NCBI GenBank assembly: GCA_030847615.1
Contig: JAUMIR010000002.1
Location: 322,119,386-322,183,385 of the forward strand
DNA length: 64,000 nt
Direction of reading: 5' to 3'
DNA from: Gambelia wislizenii
Taxonomy: Eukaryota > Chordata > Lepidosauria > Squamata > Crotaphytidae
The notes under the pieces are model-generated. The model was not told the DNA's origin. It made no database searches and saw nothing but the letters and a program-made list of their open reading frames with translations. Shown one piece after another: positions 46,266 through 57,219 of the stretch. Numbering within the stretch: position 1 is the stretch's first letter; each line of letters opens with the position of its first letter. The translations under genes were made by a program, and so were the position numbers.

Positions 46266-46582
46266 GGACTTTTTCAAACAGGGGGGGAAACCACCCAAGG
46301 AGGCTGGGAGAAGAACAGGGCTGTCGCGCTTACAGAGCCCCGTTTCAGACAATGCCATCCTCCTCCTGACCTTTGCCCATGCTGCGAGCGCCACTTTTTA
46401 TTGACGGGAAACCTCCGTCAATAAAAAGCAGCACCCAGAGCACAGGGGAAGGTCGGGTGGAGGATGGGAGGAGGATGGAGGAGGACAGTGTTGTTTGAAA
46501 TGGGGCTCTGTAAGCGTGACAGCCCGTTCTTCTCCCGACCTCCTCATGGTTTTTACCCCCCCGCCCCCGTTTGAAAAAATCC
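46266..46582. mobile_element. Hairpin MITE, family E (short form), copy 8
   Basis: Begins GGACTTTTTCAAACAGGGG and ends CCCGTTTGAAAAAATCC. The arms pair through AGAACAGGGCTGTC/GACAGCCCGTTCT and GGATGGGAGGAGG to a central TTTTTATTGACGG...CCGTCAATAAAAA hairpin. 317 bp. Flanks TGA and GCA do not match, so it is older or has decayed ends. Confidence 0.85.
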
Positions 46583-46810
46583 GCACTGTCTAGGGAGGTT
46601 AATATAGGTGGTCTTTAAGAAAATAATAATCATATTTACAACAATAAAATGTAGGCTCTCAAAATATGAAAGCTTGATGAATTGTGCTACTCTAAATGGG
46701 ATCTCACATTCATCTGATGTTAAAATTGGCCTTAGTTTTTGAATGAAAATACGTAAGCCTGGACACCCAGTTCCTTTTAAGTAAATGTAACTTACGGGTG
46801 AAGTTTAGAG

Positions 46811-47230
46811 CAGTGGTTCTTAACCTGTGGTCCTGGGACACTGAGGGGTCCGTGATGTCCTCACAGGGGGTCTGTGAGGCTTGAAGGCTTCTTGGCCGAC
46901 CTCTTCCCTGCAGTGGAATGGCCATGTGACAGGATCCAAGACAAAGGCTGGCTGGCTTGGCCTGCGCATTGCCATTCAATCAGCTCCAGCCACAAACTTG
47001 CAGAAAGAAGCAGAGAAACGTCTGCCCCCCCCCAGTGCCTCTGAGGGAATGTTTAATGGGTGGTATAATTGCATTATTGTTATTGTTATCATCATCATAA
47101 TCAATTATCATATATTGTTGTTGTTGTTATTGTTATCAGGGTTTTAAATCTTGAATTAAAACTTGGGGGTCTGAGGCAACAACATATATTTAAAGGGGGT
47201 CCCTGGCAAAGAAAATGTTAAGAACTACTG
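46811..47230. mobile_element. hAT-type non-autonomous transposon, copy 2, perfect 8-bp duplication
   Basis: Begins CAGTGGTTCTTAACCTG and ends TGTTAAGAACTACTG. GTTTAGAG flanks both sides exactly (46803-46810 and 47231-47238). The interior matches the 2032 copy in reverse complement: a GGGTCTGTGAGG area, GCTCCAGCCACAAACTTGCA and TTTAAATCTTGAATT. A TTG/ATT-rich microsatellite sits at about 47073-47140. Confidence 0.9.
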
Positions 47231-47769
47231 GTTTAGAGTACACATTTATTCACTTCTATGGACAGCTGTGCTCAAATCAGGTATGAGCAACTGCCAGGGG
47301 CTGTGAGGTGCCCCACATATAATCTTGGAAAACCAACTACCCCCATTTTAATCATACCCTTTACCTTTTTTTTGGGGGGGGAAAGTTATTTTTAACCCCC
47401 AAATGGACCATAGCACCCAGCCAGCCTTCAAGGGAGGGAGAATGTTGGGCATATAGCTGCATTTGGGGGGATTTTAGCATTGTCTTATCTGTTTCAGACC
47501 CATAGGGTCTTTTTACCAAACTTGGTGTTTGGTAAAAGGGCATCAACAGGCCTAAAAAAAAGATGTGGAGGCATGGGGCACTACTGGACATGTTGAGGAA
47601 AAAATGGACCCCAGAATCAGAGAGTGAAACCTTCCAGTTCATGGGCTACAATTTGCTGATCCCTTGTCATCATATATACGCACATTCTCATAATTAACTT
47701 CTGTTATTTTAACTAGAAAGCAGAATATGTATTTTTAATGTGTCTTTCCCCCCCCTCTCAAATATGTAG

Positions 47770-47966
47770 CCTCATTCCAGTTGAAAAATCTGAAGGCCCA
47801 ACATATCAACTATGTTCAGAGCAGGCACAGGAGGATTGAACCAACCACAGACCAATTCATGCTTTATGCCACTGATGGGAAACATCGTTCAACAGCAACA
47901 CCATTTTATGTCTTGATCAACCCAACCAATGATGAAACCCCAGAATTCATAGCAAGGAATATTATA
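47770..47966 (+). CDS. FREM1: FREM1 exon 17 of window, end of CSPG repeat 7 and start of repeat 8
   Basis: 197 nt, entering in phase 1 and leaving in phase 0. Reads [18 protein letters not shown], then [18 protein letters not shown] and [15 protein letters not shown]. The donor ATA|GTAAGG lies in a short imperfect tandem duplication, described in the findings. The acceptor ATATGTAG follows a C/T tract. Confidence 0.93.
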
Positions 47967-49302
47967 GTAAGGAATATTCACAGCATCCCCATGTCTTAAT
48001 TGTCCAAAGATAATACGCTGGTCTCTAATTTTGCTTTCTCCCCTCAAAATTACTTTCCAGCATGATTTAGCTTACGGTACGTGCTTGTGTATTTAGCCAT
48101 GTCTTAGAAAACTTGCACAATATGCGTATACAGTATTTCAAATGTCTGGTTTCTGGTCTTGTTATATATATCCTCATTATTCCTCTGTTCATACTTCAAC
48201 CCTCTGTTACTTTCCTGCATTCATTACATGCATATACAGCTGCAGCCTCTCTTGTCCTGTTCACCCCTACCTCAAGTTTCCATGGTCCATAATTGTTCCC
48301 AGTCTGCTGCAAAGCCAACATTGAAGTTTGTTTGTGTTTCACCACTGGAAGAGCTAGAGAGCCTTAATCAGAAGGTCTTGGACAAGACCAGGGTGTCAGA
48401 AATTGCACCTGTTTCATAACTGCATGGCTAAAATACCAAACAAAAATTAGAACGCCCTTGCTTGTTGAGCTGTCATCCCAGTGCCTGGCCTTTCTGTCCC
48501 CTCCTTCACCTTGTGTCAATGCCCTGTGCCTGCACACCGCAAAGCCATGAATTGAGTCTTTGTTCTATTTCCTTACTCAGCATCTCTCACTCACTTGTTC
48601 TCTTTTTCATTCTTTCCCGGTCGTTTTCATTCTTTCCATATCCTTCCCCACTTTTACCTGGCTTCTGTCTCTTTCAGTCCTGCCTTTTTAATCCCTATAC
48701 TTTTCTTCTGCCTTTCCCTACCTGTGCCCCAGCCTGCACTTCCATTGTGAGGACAAATAAATAAAGGTTTGAGGGTACAGTATCTAGTTCTAAAGGCAGG
48801 TGTGAAAGTTTCCCCCCAAAATTGATAGACAGGATTGAGAGTCTTTCCCCTTAATTTCTAATTGATTTCTTTTTTCTTTTGCTAACCATTGAATGTTTTT
48901 TAATCTTTGATTTGTCCACAGCATCTTTACAGGGATGGGGATGGAGGTGGGGTCGGAGAAGTGAGTTATGTGAGTGTACCTCCCCGGGTTCTATGAGGCA
49001 ACTATAATTGAAGTTTGCAAACAAAATCACAATTTAAGTCCATATATATATTGGTTAACAACAATTTATACATTAAATTAGACATATATGTCCTGTCCCC
49101 GAAGTTTCAAGCATCCAGTGAGGTGCCTAAATACACAACTGAAAAACACCACTACCTCTACCTTATTCAAAGTGAAAAGCATCTGTTCCTTAACCCTGGC
49201 AACTGCAGTTCCTTTCCAGCTCCAGCCTTCCCTCTCTTTCTGAATTCAATCAGCAAGTACAGCCCCTTCCGTATGGGTTCTGCACCTGCTTGCCCAAACA
49301 AA
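47967..49302. other. Intron sequence, unassigned
   Basis: First part of the intron between exons 17 and 18. It is pyrimidine-rich in 48460-48740, giving an open frame of 100 codons with no protein-like features. No mobile-element ends are recognised. Confidence 0.35.
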
Positions 49303-49566
49303 GGAGCTTATCAGATGCCAGAGTAAAGCAGCAGGAAGGTTCCATCTTCTGTGCTGCTTTACTGCATGATGTCATCATTCTTCTGTTCTGGTTGCATGAG
49401 AGACTAAGGTAAAAGTGTGTGTTTTTGCTAACTGAAAAAATCTAGCAAAAGATGCAGTTTTACTTCGGTCTCCCACAAGACTGGAATAAAAGAATGATGA
49501 CATCATGCAGTAAGGCAGCACAGAAGATGGAACCTTCCTGATGCACTGCGGTGTGCGGTAATCCCC
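49303..49566. mobile_element. Hairpin element, possibly degenerate family E
   Basis: Inverted arms GGAAGGTTCCATCTTCTGTG ... TTTACTGCATGATGTCATCA and their complements at 49494-49545 form a strong hairpin. Outer ends GGAGCTTATCAGATGCC and GTGCGGTAATCCCC resemble family E ends weakly. 264 bp, non-coding. Confidence 0.65.
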
Positions 49567-49774
49567 TAATACTCATAGGGGTTACATGAGCTTTTGATCA
49601 CCATCCACCTCAGCCTGCAGGAAGGAAGGAAGGTACCAAGCAGTTGATCTATTTGCCACTTCTTGCCTGGTCAGCACCTGAAGTAAACTCACATTTCTTC
49701 AGTTGTTGAGACAGTTGTACTGCTCTGAGTTTGCAAGACTTGAGTAGACCTGTTGATGACCAGGGTTCCTGGAG

Positions 49775-49838
49775 GTCATTCATTCATAGGGTTGTCATAA
49801 GTCAAAGTCAACCTCAGGACAAATAACAACAAAAATTG
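49775..49838 (+). mobile_element. RTE/BovB-like tail fragment
   Basis: AGGGTTGTCATAAGTCAAAG, then CAACCTCAGGACAAATAAC, is the 3' end shared by Sauria SINEs and RTE LINEs. The head is not recognisable, so it could be either. Confidence 0.6.
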
Positions 49839-50333
49839 TTCATTTGGAATGGGGTGATGGGCAAAGTACAGCCCTGGAGCTGCACAAGGCCTACAAGGCT
49901 GCTTTGGGGGCCCTCAGCTCCTGCAGAATTTCCCACACCATACTTTTTCTATCCAGAGACAAAAAGAGTAGATTGTCCCTTCCTGGAAGCCACCAGGAGT
50001 GGCAATTCATTTTTACAGCTCTCCTTCACTGTTTAACATACAACCCCCCCCCCAACATTTTTCAATGTCCACTTTTGTTTTGCTACAGTTTTTGGGGGGG
50101 GGCATTTTGGCAGCCTGTGTGCCCTCTGGAGCACACAGAGCAGTAAACTGACTCACAGCAATTGCCCACCACTCTTTTAGAAAGAGGGGAAAGAATCTGT
50201 TGTGTCACAGTAAATTCTACTAGTATTTTATAGAACAGATTAGATGGCTCTCCATATACAGTATGTGGGAATCCCATTTCTTATAACTCAATTCTGCAGA
50301 AGAATTGGCATTTGCTTTCCTTTGGCTATTCAG

Positions 50334-50559
50334 GTGAAGGAGGGACAAATGAAGGAACTGGATCCATCTGTAATCAATGCCGTTGATCTGGATGTACCGC
50401 AAGATGCTTTGGTGTTTACTGTCCTTCAACCACCTCAACATGGGCTCCTTGTTAATGGGATGTACAGCAACAATATTGTTCATTACAAACATGCAATTAA
50501 TAGCCACCAGCATGATGAACTTCCTGTGCAGGAATTCTCCATGGAGTTTTTAAAAAATG
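50334..50559 (+). CDS. FREM1: FREM1 exon 18 of window, CSPG repeat 8 (first part)
   Basis: 226 nt, entering in phase 0 and leaving in phase 1. Reads VKEGQMKELDPSVINAVDLD, then QDALVFTVLQPPQHGLLV, ending FSMEFLKNG. The borders are GGCTATTCAG and ATG|GTAAAT. Confidence 0.95.
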
Positions 50560-52288
50560 GTAAATCCGGTTCTTTTTTACTGCTCTGTTTGTTCTTTGAA
50601 ACAATTATTAGCAGATGGGGGGATAAGAAGATATCTTTGTTTCTCCACCTGGTTCAAAGGTTGTGTTATCTTTCTATCTATAGTTAAAGTGGCAGATAAA
50701 GCCTGTTAGTGCTAGTAGTCCCAATTAGAATAGACCCGTTGAATTAATTATTGAGTGATGAATCAACACATATATAAATTCCATTGATTCAATGAATCTA
50801 CTTTAATGGGATTAATAATAGAATGTAGGCTAAAGCTGTTAATGCTTTGCATGTTCTTCCGGAAATAAGTCCCATTAAATTCAGTGGGTCTATTTTTTAA
50901 AAAACAGACATGCCTAAAATCAGACTAGAAATTGGTTTTAACATATCTAACAGTGCAGTTTTTTGCAGATCTCAGGTTTACACAAGGCACTATTGCATTG
51001 GACCACAACTTCCATTTTCCCCAAAGGATATGTAAGATGTGAGTTGTAGGCCAGTAAATCTGGAAGATGTCAGATTCAGGAAAGCTGTATGTTTGCTCAG
51101 AAAAGCTTCAGAATCCAGTGGGCCTTATTCCCATAGCTAGGAAAAATTGCTTGTTTGGATCACACAACTTCCGGAATTCTCCCAGCCATGCTGGCTGAAA
51201 CATTCTGAGAGTTATAGTCCAAACTGGTGATTTTTCTTTACAGTGCTACAAAGACTGGATTATTTAGAAAATAAGTCACTACAAAGGCAGGATGATAGAA
51301 GTTTATGAAATTATGCATGATGTGTGAAGAAAGTTTATTAACTATTCCCACATGTTAATAGTAGAGTACTATTCCCACATAACACTAACCCTCAGGATCA
51401 TCCAGTCAAATTGACTGGGAGGAAATTCAGGACAAAATGAAGTACTTCTTTATATAGAGCAAAATTAATTTACAGCATTTGCTACCATAAGATATTGTGA
51501 GGGTCAGTACTTTGGATAGCTTTAACCAGGGAAATTCATGGAAGGTAAGTCCATCGGTGGCTCCTAGTATGGCTGTGAGTCGTGATGAGTATATACAGCA
51601 TCCAGGTTTCAGAGACTTCATGCCTCTCAGAATGCCAGTTGCTGGGGAGCATGAAGAAGAGGGGACAATTGCCTTTGTGTCCTGCTTGTGGGCTTCCCAG
51701 TGGCATCTGGTTGGCCATTGCAGAAGGGGAAAAGAATGTTGACTTAGATTTTGATTTGATCCAACAGGTCTCTTGTCATGGTTTTATGTAAACTAGACTG
51801 GGGTCAGTGAAGTATGGTCTTTGGGCCACATAGGGCCCCAGCTTCCTTTTGCAGCCCCACAGGACACTGCCAAATCCCCTCAAAATTCAGGGTGGGGAAT
51901 TCTCCCCCAATACCCCTAAACTGTGGGGAACCTCCCTAAAACATAGCAGTTGTGTTTCCCTTACCCCCATGACCTCCCAGTCCCTTCCATCAAATTGGCT
52001 GAAAATTGGTCCTAACTGGAGGTGATATCATGTCACTTCTAGTTCTGGAAAAAAATGTACCTGTGCAGCTTGCTAGATGTATGTAGGTATGAAAATAGGC
52101 CCCTGAACCTGGCACAGTTGCCCACCTCCATATATACTTTATACACTGCCTTTTCCCCAGAACTGGAACTCAAGCCAGGTACAATGAAGCTTACTTCCAA
52201 GGAAGGACACTTTGTTGTGTGGGAGCTGTTTCCAAGCATTGCTCCTTCCTGCACCTCAAAGAGGACACCAGGAACACCATCAGATCAA
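50560..52288. other. Intron sequence, mostly unassigned
   Basis: Intron between exons 18 and 19. The stretch near 51795-51880 (TATGGTCTTTGGGCCACATA) resembles one end of the hAT group seen at 36673. Otherwise no element or exon is recognised. The long open frame that begins at 52055 runs through the MITE at 52289 and is not a gene. Confidence 0.35.
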
Positions 52289-52883
52289 GGGCTTGACTAC
52301 ACAAGTGGGAAACTTCACAAGTACTTTGTAACCACAGTGGATTTCATTGATCCGCAGCAATCCCACAAACGCCACATGAACCGGGCTTCTCCGGTTGTAG
52401 ATCAGAGTATCCCACCACATGCTAATCACTGTCACACCCACATTGGAGTAAATGGGCAGTCCTACACTGATCGCGTTCTATACTTTACACTATTTCCAGC
52501 CATACGGCCAGGGCTGCTCCAGTTTTTTTTTTTTGTTGTTCAGTTGTGCAAGTGCATAAATGATTATACGTGGTCCCAGAGTACTGCATTACTGGATAAG
52601 CATAGATATGCTTGTCCAGATATGTGTGCAATTGTGGGGAAAAGCATACCAGAGCAGAGTCCTGTCCACTGGAAGTCTGACTCTGGCTTTGCTCCAAAGC
52701 CAGTCCTTGGCTGCCCAATGGCTAATAATTGGGTTTTCCACTCAAATGTGGAGCAAACTGTGAATCTTTCAGATCCAGGGGTTCCTGCAGAAACCCTGGT
52801 GAAGATGCAAATCGTCAAAAATGTGTCAACTTTGCTGCAAATATGAGGTGAATATGGGTTTTATTGCCCATATAGACAAGCCC
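52289..52883. mobile_element. Hairpin MITE, family F-like, copy 5
   Basis: Begins GGGCTTGACTACACAAG and ends CCATATAGACAAGCCC. CAA flanks both sides exactly (52286-52288 and 52884-52886). Internally, AGTCCTACACTGATCGCG, a GCTTGTCCAGATATGTGTG block and other segments are partly complementary to one another. 595 bp. A 263-codon open frame crossing it (52055-52846) is fortuitous. Confidence 0.8.
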
Positions 52884-53282
52884 CAAGTGGGAGGAACCCA
52901 CACTGGCGCTCCTCTCAACATTTCAATGAACAGCATGAAGGGATGAAATGTGGTTTGCATTTGTGCTAAAGAGGGAAGATGAAAATTTACATTTTGAGCA
53001 TGTGTAAGAAAATGAGGAAGGAAAAGTATTGCCCTGTGTGGGAGGGGGAGAAAAATGAAACAGATTTTTTGGACAGGAGAATTTATTATTTGTAGAAGCT
53101 ATGATAGTGGCTTTTAAAAAGTCAATGGTATTCAGATGGATTAATGAACAGCTGCTGTATTCATGACTTGTCCCATGCCAGCTGAAGCAAGCTGGCTGTG
53201 GCCAGCACAGATATGTGTGGGGTCTCAGGTTGGATGGAAAAAAGGACATGATGTCAATGAGAATGTGAGAATAATAAAATAA

Positions 53283-53303
53283 TCTCTCTCTCTCTCTCTC
53301 TCT
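53283..53303. repeat. (TC)n run before an acceptor
   Basis: About ten TC dinucleotides lie 45-65 bp upstream of exon 19. They merge with the pyrimidine-rich region before the acceptor, so length change here could affect splicing. Confidence 0.8.
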
Positions 53304-53348
53304 TCTTTCCTACCTCTTGTAAACTAACCCATTCACCCCACCTTCCAG

Positions 53349-53493
53349 GAATGCAGTTGATGTATATGCATGATGACTCTGATAGCCTCACCGATGGTTT
53401 TTCTATCCAGCTATCAGATGGGAAACATAAAGTGTTAAAAACCATTTCAGTAGAGGTCATTCCAGTTAATGATGAGAAACCAGTGCTGAGCAA
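53349..53493 (+). CDS. FREM1: FREM1 exon 19 of window, CSPG repeat 8 (end)
   Basis: 145 nt, entering in phase 1 and leaving in phase 2. Reads [19 protein letters not shown], then [20 protein letters not shown] and DEKPVLSK. The borders are CACCTTCCAG and CAA|GTAAGC. A (TC)n run lies about 45 bp before the acceptor. Confidence 0.96.
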
Positions 53494-54012
53494 GTAAGCC
53501 ACATGTCTCTGTTCCAAATTGGTGGATGTGTTCTAACAGAATGATTCAGCAGCAATCAAAACAGCAAATTAGAGAGTAATAGAGCTCATCTCCTGTAAAT
53601 AACCACAGTCTAATGCCAACGGTGTTCCACAAAAGCAGTCCTTAGTGAAGGACGTTCAGCAGTGATCAATGAGAGGGAAAGATCCAAATCTGAATCACAG
53701 ATAACAATGTATATAGAGTGCAGCTCTTGTATGTGCATAATCAGATACTGTACATATAGGCCAATTCCATATACAACCAATTTACTGTCTGGTCATCTTT
53801 GGGAAGATGGTTTGCAATCATGATCTTTGCACACCCTCTGCTGGTTAGTTCACATTTTGGGCTATGCCTTTTTTACTCTGCTGTATTTTGCTCTCTAGTC
53901 ACTAAAAGACAAAAGTGCCATTTTTTTTGTCCATATAGACCAGTCATTCTTCATTTCAGTAAAATGGCATTGGCAGAATATATATATTTAAAACAAATCA
54001 ACCAAAGGTAAA

Positions 54013-55679
54013 TTCCCCCCCCCCATTCTTTATTTATCACATGTATGCATGCACAATAGGGGAAATCCAGCTCAAAATAAGTAAAGAGGTAGTACAGGAA
54101 CACCTTCTTAATCTAAATGAATTTAAATCACCAGGACCAGATGAACTACATCCAAGAGTATTAAAAGAGCTGGCAAATATTATCTCAGAGCCATTGGCAA
54201 TAATATTTGAGAACTCCTGGAGAACAGGAGAAGTCCCAGCAGACTGGAGGAGGGCAAACGTTGTTCCCATCTTCAAAAAGGGGAAAAAAGAGAATCCCAA
54301 CAATTATCGTCCAGTTAGTCTGACATCAATACCAGGGAAGATTCTAGAGCAGATCATTAAACAAAGCGTCTGTGAACATTTAGAAGGCAATGCCATAATC
54401 ACAAAAAGTCAACATGGGTTTCAGAGAAACAAGTCATGCCAGACTAATCTGATCTCTTTTTTTGATAAAGTTACCAGCTTGGTAGATGAAGGGAATGCTG
54501 TGGACATCGCATACCTTGATTTCAGTAAGGCCTTTGACAAGGTTCCCCATGACATTCTTGCAAACAAGCTTGTAAAATGTGGGCTAGACAAGTTAACTGT
54601 TCAATGGATTTGTAATTGGTTGACTGGCCAACCCAAAGGGTGCTCAGCAGTGGCTCCTCTTCGTCTTGGAAAGATGTGACCAGTGGGATGCCACAGGGTT
54701 CTGTCCTGGGCCCAGTGCTATTCAACATCTTTATCAATGACTTGGATGAGGGAATTAGGGGCATACTTATCAAATTTGCAGATGACACCAAATTGGGAGG
54801 AGTAGCTAATACCCTAGAGGACAGGATCAAAATTCAAGATGACCTGGATAGACTGGAGAGCTGGGCCAAAGCGAACAAAATGAAATTCAATACGGAGAAA
54901 TGTAAAGTACTGCACTTAGGGCGGAAAAATGAAATGCATAAATATAGGATGGGAGAGACCTGGCTGAATGAGACTACGTGCGAAAGGGATCTAGGAGTCC
55001 TAGTAGACCACAAGTTGAACATGAGCCATCAATGTGATGCGGCAGCTAAAAAGGCCAATGTGATTTTGGGCTGCATCAATAGAAGTATAGTGTCTAGATC
55101 AAGGGAAGTAATAGTGCCACTCTATTCTGCCTTGGTCAGACCTCACTTAGAATACTGTGTCCAGTTCTGGGCACCACAGTTCAGAAAGGATATTGACAAA
55201 TTGGAGCGTGTCCAGAGAAGGGCAACTAAAATGGTGAAAGGTCTGGAAACGATGCCTTATGAGGAGAGACTTAGGGAGCTGGGTATGTTTAGCCTGGAAA
55301 AAAGACGGTTAAGAGGCGATATGATAGCCCTGTTTAAGTATTTGAAGGGATGTCACACTGAGGATGGAGCAGGCTTGTTTTCTGCTGCTCCAGAGACTGG
55401 AACACGGAGCAATGGGTGCAAGCTCCAGGAACAGAGATTCCACCTCAACATGAGGAGGAACTTTTTGACAGTCAGAGCCGTTCGGCAGTGGAACACACTC
55501 CCTCGGAGCGTGGTGGGGTCTCCTTCCTTGGAGGTCTTTAAACAGAGGCTGGATGGCCATCTGTCGGGGATGCTTTAATCAAGATTTCCTGCGTGGCAGG
55601 GGGGTTGGACTGGATGGCCCTTGTGGTCTCTTCCAACTCTGCAATTCTATGATTCTATGATTCTATGATTCTATGATTC
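54013..55679 (+). mobile_element. CR1 LINE with reverse transcriptase, 5'-truncated, one frameshift
   Basis: Frame one (54041-54679) carries FKSPGPDELHPRVLKELA, IFKKGKKENPNNYRPVSLT, QHGFQRNKSCQTNL and YLDFSKAFDKVPH. Frame two (54616-55578) carries GMPQGSVLGPVLFNIFIND, the catalytic box FADDTKL, then RPHLEYCVQFWAP and QWNTLPRSVV. The two frames overlap by 64 bp, so one or two bases have been lost or gained near 54640. The 3' end is the (ATTCTATG)n microsatellite typical of CR1. The endonuclease is missing. This is a dead but fairly young copy of a chicken-repeat-1-type LINE. Confidence 0.93.
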
Positions 55680-56068
55680 ACACATACATGCACAAATGGT
55701 CTCTTTACCAAATAAACACTGCAAGTTGTAATGGTCACTAAATGGCAGCCATAAAGGCAAGAAAGAGAAAATGCAGTGATAGAAAGGGGTTAGGATTAAG
55801 AATGTATGAGTTTCTTCCAACTAAGTCCCTGAATTATTTTAATACATATTTTTGAGTATTCCAGGTGAATCCTCAAGAAATCTTGGGAGAGTTTTCCAAG
55901 ATTAAATGTGGATACTCAAGAAACCCAGGTTCTCACCATCCTTTTTTAAAAAGTTTCTGAGGGGCAGGAGAGAGTAGGCAGTAGAGGACTCCTATCCAGA
56001 GAAGCTGTGCAAGACTTTGTCTTGCCTGTAAGTGGTGGGCAGAGTGGTACCAGGCTCCTTCTGTCTTA
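55680..56068. other. Intron sequence, unassigned
   Basis: Between the CR1 tail and the next MITE. Nothing recognised. Confidence 0.4.
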
Positions 56069-56290
56069 GGCCTAATCAACACTACACTAATTATCCAGTT
56101 TGAAACTGGATTATTTGCCATGATGCCTTCCTATGTAACCCTGGGATTTGTAGTTTTACAAGCTCTTTTGCTTCCTCTGCCAAAGGGGGCTGGTGCCTCA
56201 CCAAATTATAAATCTCAGAACTCCATAGGAAGGGTCTATGGAAAATAATCCAATTTCAAACTGGATTATTTGTGTAGTGTGGGTGCGCCC
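56069..56290. mobile_element. Hairpin MITE, family H, copy 2, with TTA duplication
   Basis: Begins GGCCTAATCAACACTACAC and ends TGTGTAGTGTGGGTGCGCCC. TTA flanks both sides exactly (56066-56068 and 56291-56293). The arms share GAAACTGGATTATTTGCCAT and GGGATTTGTAGTTTTAC with copy 1 at 40298. 222 bp, non-coding. Confidence 0.88.
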
Positions 56291-56579
56291 TTAGTAGGAG
56301 CTGCCCACTGCTCATTACAGTCTTTTTATGATGCAAGGAAAAGAAGAAAGGGTGGAGAGATGCTCATTTTTGATCTATTTGTGTTAGGTGGAACAGAGAC
56401 AAAAGGGCCCTTCTGGAGTAGGTCTATAGGCCACCAGTAAAATACAAGCTCTGAATGTGGAAGTTCCCAAGTTCAATCTCTGGCATCATCATGTAGGGCT
56501 GGTAAAGTCCCATATTGGAAAACATGGTTGCTAGCCAGTAAAACCTGAAATCAAGTGCCAGTCTATGTTGACCAGACTC

Positions 56580-56690
56580 CCCTTTTAAGCTAGTGCCTTC
56601 CAGATGTGTCAGACTATACAACTCCATAACCCCAGCCAGAATATCCATTGAATGATGGGAACTGTAGTCAATACTCCAGGGTGGTAATCT
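56580..56690. mobile_element. hAT-like hairpin repeat (ACAACTCC / GGAACTGTAGTC type)
   Basis: GCCTTCCAGATGTGTCAGAC, then ACTATACAACTCCATAACCC and ATGGGAACTGTAGTCAATAC, resembles the ubiquitous reptile repeat with CCAGATGTTGTTGGACTAC arms. Old and diverged. Confidence 0.5.
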
Positions 56691-56996
56691 CTTGTATAGC
56701 CAATACTAGACATAAATTGTTTGTTCCTATCAATTAAATTTTATCCATGATTGAAAAAATAAAATAAAAACAGAAGAGTGAACATTGAGGAATGAAAGAT
56801 TAGTTTGAGATCACCCACTTTTGCAGTCCTGCTGGCTCTGCGAGACAACTCAGGTGAATCTGCAAGGATGGTCCTTCCTACCCTTCTTCCTCTTCTTGTT
56901 CCTCCTCTTCTTTTTTCCCCCCCTAACTGGCTGACTACAGAGAGAGCTCTTCCATTCCAAATGTGTGCTGCTTGTTCCTCTGAACGGGAAAAATCT

Positions 56997-57219
56997 TGTT
57001 GCTGTGTGCCTTCAGGTCACTTCTGACCTATGGCAACCCTAAGGCGGGGTTTTCTTGGCACAATGTGTTCAGAGGGGGGTTGCCTTTGCCTCCCTCTGAG
57101 GTTGAGACTGTGACTTGCCCAAGGTCACCAAGTGGGTTCCATGGCCAAGCGGGGATTTGAACTCTGTTCTCTAGAGTCATAATCTAACAAGCTTAAACCA
57201 CTACACCACACTGCCTCTC
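56997..57219 (-). mobile_element. Sauria-type SINE, reverse strand
   Basis: The + strand shows the tail first (TTGCTGTGTGCCTTCAGGTC, TGACCTATGGCAACCC). Then comes the body TGCCCAAGGTCACCAAGTGG and the complement of a B box (GGGGATTTGAACTC), ending in ACCACTACACCACACTGCC, the complement of the A-box region. Nearly full length. Confidence 0.88.

Noticed and set aside
48462..48764. 100-codon open frame (ORF) in a C/T-rich stretch
   Set aside because: Composition-driven; leucine, serine, proline and phenylalanine dominate and there are no splice sites consistent with FREM1.
52055..52846. 263-codon open frame on the + strand
   Set aside because: It runs through the left border of a terminal-inverted-repeat element (52289-52883), has no recognisable domain or splice context, and contains a T-run translated as phenylalanines. 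It is a chance frame in an intron.
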